64,000 nucleotides of DNA, taken from contig JAMSLZ010000011.1 of NCBI GenBank assembly GCA_026027325.1, positions 868,001 to 932,000 on the forward strand. Direction: 5' to 3'. A model generated the notes under the pieces. That model was given only the letters and a program-made list of their open reading frames with translations, did not search any database and had not been told where the DNA came from. Source of the DNA: Actinomucor elegans (Eukaryota > Mucoromycota > Mucoromycetes > Mucorales > Mucoraceae). A program made the translations under genes and the position numbers. Shown one piece after another: positions 47,734 through 58,593 of the stretch (positions are counted from its first letter, which is position 1; every line of letters begins with the position of its first letter).

Positions 47734-48558
47734 TTTAGTACTGTAACGTTTCAATAGAGAAAAAGAAAAGGAAAGAGAAAAAGCTCTTTTCATTGACTTT
47801 ATAGCTTTTTGTTTATTTTAACGACGAGAAACTTGGTCTATCGACGTCGCTTTGGAAATTGAAGCTAGTGGACTCTACACGTGATGTCAAGCTTGGAATC
47901 ATACTTACGCGCTATAAACAAGTACTGCAAAGAGTAAGCACTTGTATTCTTAGAAATTGGTTTTGAGCTTTGACTGAAAATCTCGGGTGTGATTCTACTC
48001 AATAGATTAGATGGGATTTGGCTCATCTTAGTAATAGGTATAACTAGCGACTAAGAGCACTTCTTTGTTCTTTCTAGCAGTTTGCTGAGGGTTTTAGGTG
48101 TCTCAAACACAAATAAACAAACAAGTATGCATTCGTATCAAAGTTCCTAGATCAAAGCTCATCCGTAGCTAACCGATGGCTGTTCAATTAAGCTATGGGT
48201 TTAAAGTTGTTTACTCAAATGAATGGCTAAGGCATACATATGCATTCATGATACCCCTTCGCATCTATAATGCGTCGATCGAGGTTCTTTTTTTTTCCCT
48301 TTTGATTATGATTTCCGATAATAGTCATTATATAAAATATATGGTTTATTAGATTGATCTAAGTATAATAAAATAGCGAAAAAAAAAAGAGATTCATAAA
48401 TATGTGGGTTTTGATATAACAAAAAAAAAGGGCTTAAAATGCAGTGAATGATTTGACCAAAAACTCGAGGTTATGATGATAGTAGCATATAAAACATACA
48501 CATAATATATAAATATATATATATATAAATATATATAATAAATAAATAAAAGTGGTTT
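47734..48558. other. Intergenic between PCK1 and the APSES gene
   Basis: The PCK1 promoter side is at 47734-48200, with AT-dinucleotide blocks (48506-48550) near the end of the APSES gene. No gene is seen. Confidence 0.55.
47798..47803 (-). promoter_or_regulatory. TATA box of PCK1
   Basis: TATAAA on the minus strand about 65 bp before the ATG at 47733. It supports initiation at 47733 rather than at the in-frame ATG at 47793. Confidence 0.5.
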
Positions 48559-50521
48559 TTACCATGGATATCGATTCGTGTTATCATTGGTAGATGTGTT
48601 GTCATTATTTTCAGCTACATCTTCTTGCTGTTGCTGTTGTTGAGATGTACTGCGGTAAGATTGTAAAGAAGACATTAGACTAGGTGTATATACTTTGCCT
48701 GGTGACATATAAGGATGATGACGAGGACTATTAACACGAGATGTAGACATGACTAAGCTTTGTCGACGTTGATCTGTGTTGAAGTCATATTCTCCACTTG
48801 TACGCGACGATGGTAAATGAAATGCTGATGATTTACCTATTATGAATTGAATAACGGCTTTCATCAAGATATGGATATGCGTTTACCTGTTTCTGAAGAT
48901 GTAGGGGACGAAATAGTACCAGGTAACATGGACTTATTGCCTATCATGTAGATGAGTCTTTTGCATGAATTTTAATATAAACATATATGAATTACCATAG
49001 ATACCGGCATCTTGAACTGGTTCAGACTTGTTTTCATCAAGAAGTTCCTCACCAAAATACATTCGGTTTGTATGATCGCCTTCTCGTTGCTGCTCTTGAT
49101 AGTATGGTCCCTGATTATTACTATTATAACCAACTAGTCCACCAACAGATGATCGGTGCTGATGATTGTAATCCACTTGAGATGACAAGATAAACATGTC
49201 TTCGTTATTCGAATTCATCATTGAGCTACTGCTTGCAAGTCCTGCATTATTATTATTATTGTTATTATTGTTATTATTGTTATTATTGCTCTTGTAACCT
49301 AATAGGAGGAGTACAGGGATAGAAGAGGAGTAAAAGAAAGGGATTTAGTTTTTCAAATATCAGAGCGCGCGCGCGCGCGTTTTTTTATATATATCATTAC
49401 TTACCCGAATGCGATGATGAATCTTGGCGATCCCAACTAGGTGTATTAGTAGTATTAGTATTAGAAGTATGAAAAGAATGGTAGGGCTGCTGTTGAGCTC
49501 GATAGCCATTCAATCCATTCATTCTGCTGGCAGCCATTGGGTTATGTAGAGCAGTTGCATAAAGAAACACACTTGGATCATCCACAAACAAGGGATACAG
49601 TATTTCTTGTATTTTATATTGAGCAGCCAACAGTTTAGCTCTGGCAAAGGTGATCCTACCATACAGTATGAGTAATAGTAATATATGAAGACTGAATACT
49701 ATACCAGACACCCTTGAGATGCATAGCACCCACTTTAACTACCACTCGGCCTTTTTCATTTTTGAGGATACCATCACGTTTACCACGAGACATACCGGCT
49801 ACATTCAATAATTTGGTACCATTGATCATGTCATTATCTATTAGAGAGTGTCAGTCATGAAATGCTTCTAATTATATAATCCAGTACCTTGACGCCGGGC
49901 AACACAGATGCCACTGGCATCTACTTGATAACATATAGTGCCTTCATCTTCCCATAAGGTAGTAGTTAACTTGGGTCTAGCTACTAAGCTATGACGCGTT
50001 TGGCTAGGCATATTACTAGTCATGCCATAAGCTGGATAAGGATGATTATTATTATTACTATTATAGACTACTAAGGTTTAGTTCCAATTCATGCAACTAA
50101 AGTATAACTATATACCTGCAGTGTTGTGAGCAGTGGTTGGAGAAACAAAGTAAGGTGAATTGTAACCGGTAGGCATGGCTGTTGGAGAAGTAGGTGATGT
50201 ATACTTTTCAATAGAAGGCATGCTGGTGGATCGATTGATATTATCCATGGTAGTAGAAGTAAGTGTAGATGGAGGAGAAGAAGAAGAAGAAGAAGTGATA
50301 TTCTCACCATGGCGGTTATGATTCCAACCAGAACTGCTGCTGCTGCTGCTGCTATTGTGATTATTTTGCCAATAATCTGAATTATCAAGGCTTGATCTAT
50401 GATATTCATCTTTTGAAGACGGATAAAGCGATGGCATTGATGCAGGTCTTCCCAATGACTGTGCATTATTGGCGTTTTCTCGTGACATGCTTACATAATT
50501 GGTATTGTATTGATGATACAT
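48559..50521 (-). CDS. APSES-domain transcription factor (StuA/Efg1 type)
   Basis: Seven exons (50521-50116, 50070-49888, 49837-49705, 49655-49405, 49298-48996, 48940-48887, 48836-48559) give 535 residues. The DNA-binding APSES (KilA-N-like) domain lies at about 166-272: [69 protein letters not shown]. This sequence is diagnostic of the StuA/Efg1/Sok2 group, basic HLH-like regulators of hyphal morphogenesis and sporulation. Outside it the protein is low complexity: Ser- and Asn-rich N-terminus, an Asn run from an AAT/AAC repeat at the start of exon 5, and a Gln run near the C-terminus. An upstream in-frame ATG at 50674 would add a hydrophobic stretch and is not preferred. Confidence 0.94.
49255..49290 (-). 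repeat. AAT/AAC trinucleotide repeat encoding an Asn run
   Basis: About 13 Asn codons in the APSES gene exon 5. The tract may be length-polymorphic. Confidence 0.8.
49365..49379. repeat. Alternating GC tract in an APSES gene intron
   Basis: GCGCGC... for 15 bases followed by T7 and TA repeats, inside intron 4 (49299-49404). It is unusual in this AT-rich sequence. Confidence 0.85.
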
Positions 50522-51467
50522 TGTTAAAGAGTTAAAAGAAAGAAAGAAATCAAAAAAAAAAAGAGTGTGTTGAATGAAAAGAAAATGATATGCAAGAGAA
50601 GCTGCAAGAAGATAAATACAGATTGAAAGGAGCCCTTTGGTTGCAAATACAAGAAGCACGGAGAATACAGTCAAAAGGGAGCCTGCTGAGACATATATAG
50701 GAGATATCTTTCATAAAAGACTTGTTTCATATAATCATGTACATAGGCGTACATCACATTACTAAATAGGTGAATACTACTCTATATAATGAATAGGAGT
50801 CTAAGCACGGATCATGACAATGTACAAATCATGTTTCAGGAACATAGTATGAGACGCGATTTCAAAAGAGACGCGTTCAATACAAAATACCCTCCTCATT
50901 TCGCGTAATATACAGTCTAGAATCAATATGGTAACACAATCAGATCCATCAAAAGTCAGCCAGAGTCGCAATATCTTTATTCACCTTTAAGGTAAAAATG
51001 CACGCCATTCATCCGTATCCATAGGGCTATAGGAGTCTATATCATAGTCTAAAGAAAGTGAATCGCCCGCGGAATGAGTCCAACCCTGTGGATGAAATGA
51101 GCCCTAAAAAAAGCCTTTTTTTTAGAAAAAGATTTTCATTGGTTACACGTCTAGATGATATCAAAGCCATCTCAACAGCGCAAACCAACCAATTTTCACG
51201 CGCCTTCAGCGTGGGGGGATGCTTACCAAGACTTGATAGGCTTAGTAAAAAGATCCACTTTCCCCGCTTCAACGTGAAATCACGGGCTTTTCTGTTGAAA
51301 ATTCGGGATAATCCAGATTATGGTATGAATATATGGTTTATTTGAATAATAGCAATAGTTATAAAGAAGAAAATGCAATGATAAGATGTAGTTCTATGTG
51401 TAATTAGGTAGTATTCTACTACTGGTTGTATAAATGTACAGTAAATGATGGAGTAACCAGAGGTTGT
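50522..51467. other. Intergenic, promoter side of the APSES gene
   Basis: A long spacer, as is common upstream of developmental regulators. Overlapping plus and minus ORFs at 51042-51345 have no motif and no biased codons. No gene is called. Confidence 0.5.
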
Positions 51468-51596
51468 TTACTTGGACTTGGTATAGAATATCACATCGTT
51501 CTTGCATTCTTGTGCATAAGCAACAGCAGCAGCAACACCGGCAAGAGAAAAGACCGTCTTCTTGGTAGCAATAGAGCGAGCAATGCGAGAGTACAT
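51468..51596 (-). CDS. 42-residue small protein of unknown function
   Basis: A single-exon frame starting MYSRIARSIATKKTVFSLAG and ending YTKSK. It has an Arg/Lys/Ser N-terminus without acidic residues, then a hydrophobic Ala/Val segment (about 15-28), then a polar tail. That fits a small mitochondrial inner-membrane or tail-anchored protein. The codons are strongly biased (GCC GGT GTT GCT GCT, ACC AAG AAG), as in KGD1, and a TATA box sits about 65 bp upstream. Together these suggest a real, highly expressed gene. I do not recognise the family and do not assign a function. Confidence 0.65.
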   Translation of the reverse strand: MYSRIARSIATKKTVFSLAGVAAAVAYAQECKNDVIFYTKSK

Positions 51597-53048
51597 CTTG
51601 AGTTTTGTTTTGTTTGAAAGAAAATGAAATAATGAAAGACAATAAAAATCGGCTCTTTGCGTTTTATAGGTTTTCTGTCTGACTTAATATGGTAGCCCTG
51701 ACAGAAAAAATTTATTTGTGAGTCAAAAGGTGAGTCTGAATTCCGTTTGTTATCTGAAAATCTCGAACAGATTGATTGATAATAAAGTCTTTGTTGATCG
51801 ATAAAAGAATAACCGCGGAAAATAACCAAAGTGGGAATGAATTATCACTCAAAGCTATTCAAGAACTGACAGCCGAACAGCGAATAACAATCACTATTGT
51901 GCCCAAATGCTTCCATCTTTGATTAGAGGAAGAAACAAGTAAAAAACTGATGAAATATCAATACAGTTTAGAATTGTATAGATATCTACAATAGGCCGGT
52001 ACTCGGACAGTTCTCGGGCAAATTGCAGACCAAAAGGTGCCGTTCCTAATGAATCAACTTTGATAGTTGTGCGCAATCGACGCAGGTGCTAGACTCGGTA
52101 CAACCTGAAACAGGTACGGCGATTTCATTGGTAGTCGGAAATATCGGAGTTTGCGGAAATTCAATAGAAAGTCCATGGAACTTTCAAAGAGAATCTTACA
52201 AATTCTAACTGAGTTTTAGTCAATCAACTTATGAAGCCACAGGGCTGGCTTCTGGGAAGAGCATGCAACAAACTGAGTGTTATGAATGAATCAAAGTTTG
52301 AAAACATATTATAAAGTGGGCACGCGCTGTAAACTCCGCTAGAATATCTCTATTTTCTTTCTGGAGCAGAATCTTTCTTTTCAATCTCTTGCAAGGTCCA
52401 TGCCATTCGAAAAATAGCTAAAAACTTTACATCTTTATTTTTTTTTAAAAAAAAACTCCCACTTTCAACCTACATTTATCTATGTCTAAGATTTTTAATT
52501 CCTCACAAAAATTTTATTACTTCTTTGCCTCAGAGTGATACGTCATTTTTATTGGTGGACGGAAAATGAAACAATCATCCCCATACTTGAGACTTGATGG
52601 AAATCTTTAGAAACAGTTGAATGAACATCACATGGAAATAGATCAATAAATCTCGGGCAATATATAAATCGAAACACGCTCTTTCCAACAAGCACGCTTT
52701 TCTCGCTATAATACACATATTAAAGGTACCAGTGTCAATGGATGATGATTGGTCCTTCATGAACCAGTAATGCACTGGCATTTGTATTATTGGGAATATT
52801 TCTTAGTTGGGCGACTAAATGCATTCGGAGGTTACTATAGCAAAACAAATCAGCAAGTAAAGCGACATCACGGGGTAAGTGGCTGCTTGAATAAACCATA
52901 ATGGTACTATTTTTCCCTTACTTTTTTGCCAAGATAAAAATCCCTTGCTTTTTGTTTGCTTGTTATCGTATATATATAATCTCTAGCGTTTCTCGCGTTT
53001 AAAAAATTTCTCTTCTTTTCTTTCAATAACACCTATTGATCTATCACA
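51597..53048. other. Intergenic, divergent promoters
   Basis: 1.45 kb between the small gene (-) and arrestin 2 (+). A TATA-like TATATATATAA at about 52969-52979 lies 70-80 bp before the arrestin ATG. An A/T tract is at 52438-52457. No gene is seen. Confidence 0.55.
51661..51668 (-). promoter_or_regulatory. TATA box of the 42-residue gene
   Basis: CTATAAAA on the minus strand, about 65-70 bp upstream of the ATG at 51596, the same spacing as the PCK1 TATA box. Confidence 0.5.
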
Positions 53049-54502
53049 ATGATGCTCTTTCAAAGAAACCCCGATCTAGCTTCGATTCGCAGCTTTTATG
53101 TTACTACTAGTTCAGCTGGACATGATCAACCGATTGCTTATGGCCCAGGTTCTATTATTAATGGTAATATCATGCTAGTTTAACTGAAGTTAAAAGAAAC
53201 CAACTATTTGATCTGTAGGTACGCTGATGATCACAGTAGATAAACCACTCTCTGCTCATAATATTCATATCGTATTCAAGTGCGAAGAATTGGATAGTTC
53301 TAAAAAACAAAGTACAACTATCTTTTCAGTTGATAGTGTTATCTGGGGCAAAGCCAAAGAGGATTCAGGTATGAATAGCTGCCGCAGTTTATTGACTAGA
53401 TAGTAACTGTTTTGTGATAGCTGAACCGCAGGAATTATCAAGTGGAAGTCATATGTTTCTATTCGCGATCCGTTTACCTCAAGTAAACTATCCTCCTTCT
53501 ATGCATGATTCACATTTTGGTCATCGTATTGAATATACCTTACACGGTGTATTTGATCTAGTGTCTACCTCTCACCCAACAGAAAAGATCCCCATCTTAT
53601 ATCTGCCGCTGGTTACTTGCAATCCCACTACCTATGAAACTTCCAAAAAGACCCAGATGTTTCAAAAAGAAGACAAAAAGATTGAAGTATCAGCCGAGTT
53701 GATCAAACCAGCTTACTGTCCAGGTATAATGCAGATCACGATGGACAAAATTTCATTTTTGACTAAAAAAAAAACTCACTTAGGCGATCTTTGTACTGTC
53801 AAAATGACGACCAGTAACAATTCAAATACTAAAATTACAGGTGTTCAGGTATCATTGGTAGCTTTGGCCACCACCTTGGCTCCAACTGTTTCCTCAGATT
53901 ATGTTCATAAGCAGCATACATTACTATCAGAGTATTTCTACGTATCGATTCCGAAAAATGCGCGCGACCATCACGATATCTTTCGATTTGACATTCCTTC
54001 CACTATCGTACCTACATTTACTAATAAGCTCGGCAAATATATGGATATCGCTTATCAAGTAAACATTGACATACCCAATCTCATTCCTAATAATACTGGC
54101 GGTATTTTTGGTGGCGGCAGTGGCAGTATGGGCAATGCCAGTACCATCTCTTTACCAATCACAATCGCTACCGTACCACCTTCCTACCCGATCCAAGTGA
54201 CAGTACATGAATCCACTGATGAATTGCCGACGTTTATACCCAACATCGAATCGCCTTTGCCTAGTCCAGTCCATTATCCTGCAGATCGTGCATACTCTGT
54301 ATCGCCTTCCAATTCTTTTCAGATGAGAGATATTGATTTTGATTTGGAGGTAGAGGATTTCGCACTGAATAGTCATACGCAGGATGCCAGTGGTCTTTTG
54401 ATGGTGCCTGATAATACAACTAGACGCAGGTCTTCTTCTGAATTTTCAGATGCTTCTACTTTGGGTGCTAATTCTATGAATCGACTTGAGACGGTATCTT
54501 GA
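53049..54502 (+). CDS. Alpha-arrestin-like protein 2
   Basis: Three exons (53049-53163, 53219-53368, 53421-54502) give 448 residues. The N-terminal arrestin domain includes GPGSIINGTLMITVDKPLSA, IVFKCEEL and FAIRLPQVNYPPSMHDS. The arrestin-C domain follows with VKMTTSNNSNTKITGVQVS and IPKNARDHHDIFRFDIP. PPSY (341-344) lies at the end of the C domain rather than in the tail. The tail has RRRSSSEF, a likely kinase target. The protein probably helps direct a ubiquitin ligase to membrane proteins, though the PY motif is less accessible than in arrestin 1. It is clearly divergent from arrestin 1, not a recent duplicate. Confidence 0.87.
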
Positions 54503-55803
54503 ATACTCCCCCCTTTTTTTTCAATAAATGTTTGGAATAGCAATGTTAATGTTCAACTACTTCTAAAAATATTGAATACACTAACAGTGTGTGATGCATC
54601 CCTCACTTTGAAGACGTTTAGTCGAGGGGCTAGGTTTGGTATCTTTTTTCATGCATAAAGAATGTGAGATGTTTATCTCGCATGGTTTCCATATAATCAA
54701 GATCCGTCAGTTTGTCTTTAAAATATGTTTCTTATCACAGAACGCAAATCAAATCCGATAGTAGAGCAAAGTCGCACTCATGCTCTGGTAACTGAAGTAT
54801 CTTGTGTAATATGAAACAAAGATATTCCACCACCCGTTCATATTGGAAAACATATTCAGCATTTTCATTGGGCTGCAACTATAATCAGAAACAGCTGAGA
54901 GATCTATACTTTATGAAATGCAGGTAATTTGATGTCAATATCCAAGTTATAACCTAACAATTGCCTATCTGTTAAATAAAGGCATTTAGGATGTAATAGA
55001 CTATTGTGCATATGTTCTATTCAACAGACGCGAAATTTAACCGAGATCAGCCGAGGGATTTATACATGTAATAGATAAATAAAAGGAATGCATGTATCTT
55101 ATGGCCATTTGCAGAAATAACATGTAAATTAACTACGTATCAAACTAGTAAAAAGAAGCAGCTTATTGTGAACATGATTTATTAATCTGCTGCAACATTT
55201 GACTGAGAGAATTTGATAGATCTAGAAATGAAGAAGAAATATGGTAGTTTCCAGATCCTCAGGGTATGCACTAAGAGGTCCTTTTTAAAATACCGCCATA
55301 CTTTATTGCAGATCTACAGTGTACTTTAAAGATATAGTTATTAAGGAATTAGGTTTCCTATATTTGAGAGCCTGCTTTACTATATTGCATTGTATTATTA
55401 ACTCTGTTGGCAAGTGAGATATAAGTATTCTTGTGAGAATTCTCAAAAAACCAGCTTCTTGTCAAAGGAAACCCTGTGATTTTTCACGTTGTTTAATACA
55501 CAACAAAATTATTCACAAAACTTATAAATCCATATTCGTTATTCATCCCTCACGTTGAAAGACATGAGATTTGATTTCAACAGTTCTGGAATGAAATTTA
55601 ATTTTTCCTAGTAATGTTCAATCTTTGTGGACCAATCAATTTCATGACTGGATGGGCTGTCAAAATATTGACCTAACGTTTGGAAAGTGAAAATGTATGC
55701 GGTTTGCATGATGTACTATGTGCATGTAATATATATTTATTACTGTTTAATCCAGCTTGATAACTTTTTATAACTCCCACTTTGTTTCTTCTATTGTGTA
55801 TAT
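54503..55803. other. Intergenic with repeat array
   Basis: No gene is seen. Three minus-strand repeat units lie at about 54855-55225. Confidence 0.6.
54855..55225 (-). repeat. Head-to-tail array of the ~175-bp dispersed repeat, three copies
   Basis: On minus, units begin near 55223 (AGATCT), 55061 and 54905 (AGATCT), with periods about 158-162. Shared segments include CAGTCAAATGTTGCAGCAGA, CTCGGCTGATCTCGGTTAAA and ACAATAAGCTG or similar. They are shorter than the plus-strand arrays. Confidence 0.6.
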
Positions 55804-56459
55804 TTATAATCCGGAAGACATCTTCTTTTCAATGACATTATCGATAGTTTCTACAGAGTTTGCAAATTGAACCTTTCTCAAGTTACGAATAAGTGTCTTT
55901 GATAATCCAAGTGCTTCAGCTTTTTGGTTGTTTTCCAAAATCTCCTTGACAGACACCTTTTCGTTCTTTGATGCAAATCGAGTAGCAAGTGTGCTTGTGA
56001 CTAATTCTTTCTTGGTGTCGGTAGGTCCATCAATATATTCAATAATAGCCATAGGGGCATTGTCTCCATAACGCTTTCCAATTCTTTGAATACGGGTGTA
56101 ACCACCTTGTCTGTTGGCAAAACGTGGTGCAAGTTCTTCAAATAATTTAGGCATTGTCACATCACGGCTCTAATGTAAGTTTATGTAAAATAAGTCTTCT
56201 TTTTTTCTTTCTTCAACATGTATCAGTCTATTGTGGTTATATTTACATTAAGGAAAGCAATAGCTTGCTTCTTGGCTTCAACATCGCCCTTTTTACCAAG
56301 GGTAATCATAGAATCAGCAAGAGGTTGAATGGTCTTTGCTTTAGCGACAGTAGTTTCAATTCTTCCATGTTCAACAAGCGAAGAAACCAAGTTTCTAAGC
56401 AAAGAGTTTCTATGTCCAGAAGTACGATTCAATCGACGCAAATGTTTACCGTGATGCAT
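55804..56459 (-). CDS. MRPL8: Mitochondrial large-subunit ribosomal protein bL17m
   Basis: Two exons (56459-56247, 56169-55804) give 192 residues. The N-terminus [20 protein letters not shown] and [20 protein letters not shown] are the L17 signature. TPVRRQ-like sequence is replaced by [20 protein letters not shown] at the domain end. The C-terminal extension beyond the bacterial domain is typical of fungal mitoribosomes. The protein sits at the exit-tunnel side of the large subunit. The gene is divergent from IBA57, with 187 bp between the ATGs. Confidence 0.95.
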
Positions 56460-56646
56460 GGCGATTATATGTATAGATTCAAAGAAAAATTTATCTTTTT
56501 TTTTTGACCCTGGGTTTTCAACCAGCTTTCAAAAAAGAGCCTCAAGGATGAAGTTCCGATCTTTCATTGTCCGTCATAGTGACTTGCTTTTTTGAATCGC
56601 TATAAATGCAAGTAGTAAGGGTTCGACTGATTCACCTTTCTCGGCC
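56460..56646. promoter_or_regulatory. Bidirectional promoter between bL17m and IBA57
   Basis: 187 bp between divergent ATGs. CTATAAATG at about 56600-56608 is 40-45 bp before IBA57. No equivalent TATA is obvious on the bL17m side beyond AT-rich sequence near 56463-56472. Confidence 0.5.
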
Positions 56647-58104
56647 ATGTTTGCAAAACACATCCTTCGCAGTGTTCCTTTGAACAAAACAACACTTGCA
56701 TTTTCGAAGCGTAAGTTGTCTCTCTCTTTTTTTCAAAAAAAAAGTATTTACTCTAGTGATGCGTACTTATTTTAAATTTCAAAAAGCTACGCTTGTTCGA
56801 TCATTTGTCAGCACACCTTCAACGCAATTTCACGAGAAAGATGACCTTCACAAAGGCGATCACTATTGTCAAGTGCCCGATCGCAGTCTCCTTGAATTAG
56901 AAGGGCCTGATACCTCCAAATTTTTACAAGGTTTAATTACAAACCATATGCCCAAGATATCACTGGGTGGTGATGGTATTTATGCTGCGTTTTTGACACC
57001 TCCGGTAACTATCATCCGACGCGTCAATTCCTCTCTACTCACAGTTAACTTAAAAAAAAAATAGGGCCGTATGCTTTACGATACATTCATTTATCCAGTC
57101 AATGTGGGCGTCAACTTTCCTCATCCCAAATTCATCATTGATTGTCCTTCTTCATCCAAGCAGAACTTTATGCGTCATTTGAAGCGCTATATCTTACGTT
57201 CCAAAGTCAAATTAAGAGATTGCTCGGACGAATATCAACTGTGGAATATCTGGGGACATGCACTGAATGCAGAGACATTGGATCCTGCTCTAGTCAAGAA
57301 AGAAAAGCGATTCTCGGATATTGGCTGTTCAGATCCTAGAATTCCTGGATTCGGATATCGAGCTGTACTGAAAAAAGAGCAAGGTATGTTCATATTTGTA
57401 CATTTTTAATACTTGCGAGTATATAACAGTACTATGCATTAGATATTCAGCATATCTTGCCTACTTCTGGTAATTTTGAGCAATTGGATCCTTCTGAATA
57501 TACCATTCGACGTTTGCTTCAGGGCTTACCCGAAGGTACGGATGATTTATGGCCCGAAGTATCTCTACCTTTAGAATCTAATTTTGATTACATGAACGGA
57601 GGTAAGTGCGAGTATAACTATTCACGTCCAAAGTAATTAAGCATCTTGTAGTTGACTTTCGCAAGGGATGTTACGTTGGCCAAGAGCTCACAATTCGTAC
57701 CTATCACACTGGTGTGGTTCGTAAGCGCATTGTTCCTGTTCAAATATATAACAAGGACGAGCAGTACGTATATACAAATCATGGCTAGAGTAGTTACTCA
57801 TTTCTTTCAAAACGGTAGAGCTCCGACTGTTCTAAAAGTAGATCGCAACCAAACATTCCCTTCGGTGCTTGTTCCCCAAACGGATATTAAGCTAGCAGCT
57901 GGTACAAGTAAGCGTGGTGTGGGCAAGATGTGTTCTGGTATGAACAATATTGGCCTTGCTTTAATGCGTCTGGAGCACGTACAGCGATGCGTTGATGGGG
58001 ATAACTCTGTAGAATTCACTGTTGCTTCTGATGAGTCTCTTCGTCTTCGACCTTTTGTACCTGATTGGTGGGGCGAAGATGACAAGTTCAATAATAACAA
58101 CTAA
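56647..58104 (+). CDS. IBA57: Mitochondrial iron-sulfur cluster assembly factor IBA57 (CAF17)
   Basis: Six exons (56647-56710, 56787-57004, 57065-57383, 57443-57601, 57652-57763, 57819-58104) give 385 residues. A basic presequence precedes the folate-binding YgfZ/GcvT-like domain: [31 protein letters not shown], then the family signature [17 protein letters not shown] with Cys260. With ISCA1/ISCA2 it matures [4Fe-4S] clusters for aconitase and lipoate synthase. For the last intron (donor 57764), acceptor 57818 gives a normal 55-nt intron and the join QAPTVLK. An acceptor at about 57789 would need an implausibly short 26-nt intron. Confidence 0.94.
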
Positions 58105-58593
58105 AATCCATGTACCATATCCCTTTACTTATTTATAAACTCGATATCTTTTTTGTATGCGCTACCCATTTTTATGTTGATTTTATTTATTACTGCTAGA
58201 GCCTTACTGTGTAAACAGCTTATATTGAGACGGATAGGCTACTGTCAATAACAGGTAGTTCGGCTCTCTATAGCAACCATAGTTGAGACAATTTGACAAT
58301 TCAGGCTTGCATAGTAACCGTGGTCCGTCACAACGTATCTGATCACTATAACCACCTGTCACTGTCAAATTATCCAATTACCATACATCATGTTGGTACA
58401 TAACGAACTTTGTTCGGTCTGTGAATAAGAAAGAGGGGGGGAGCGGGTGCACGCTTGCAAGCAGTTTACTTATAATGATCTTGTCACCTCGAAAAGGCAA
58501 TTTTACACTGGAGAATCTACAGCGACCAAAGCTATAAAATTTTTCAGCGTTGTTTTTTTTTCTTCTTTTTTTGAAACATAATCATTGTTAAGA
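58105..58593. other. Intergenic
   Basis: No gene is seen. A G-rich patch (GAGGGGGGGAGCGGG) is at about 58433-58447, with a T-rich leader before TSR3. Confidence 0.5.

Noticed and set aside
47733..47793. N-terminal extension of PCK1 from an upstream in-frame ATG, resembling a mitochondrial presequence
   Set aside because: A TATA box at 47798-47803 sits only a few bases before that ATG, so the transcript most likely starts downstream of it.
50522..50674. 51-residue hydrophobic extension of the APSES factor
   Set aside because: A membrane-like N-terminus does not fit a nuclear factor, and the ATG at 50521 gives the usual Tyr/Gln/Asn-rich start.
51042..51345. Overlapping plus and minus ORFs of 76-95 codons
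   Set aside because: No motif, no biased codons, both strands open by chance, no promoter support.
57764..57789. A 26-nt intron in IBA57
   Set aside because: Below plausible intron length; the acceptor at 57818 gives a normal 55-nt intron in the same frame.
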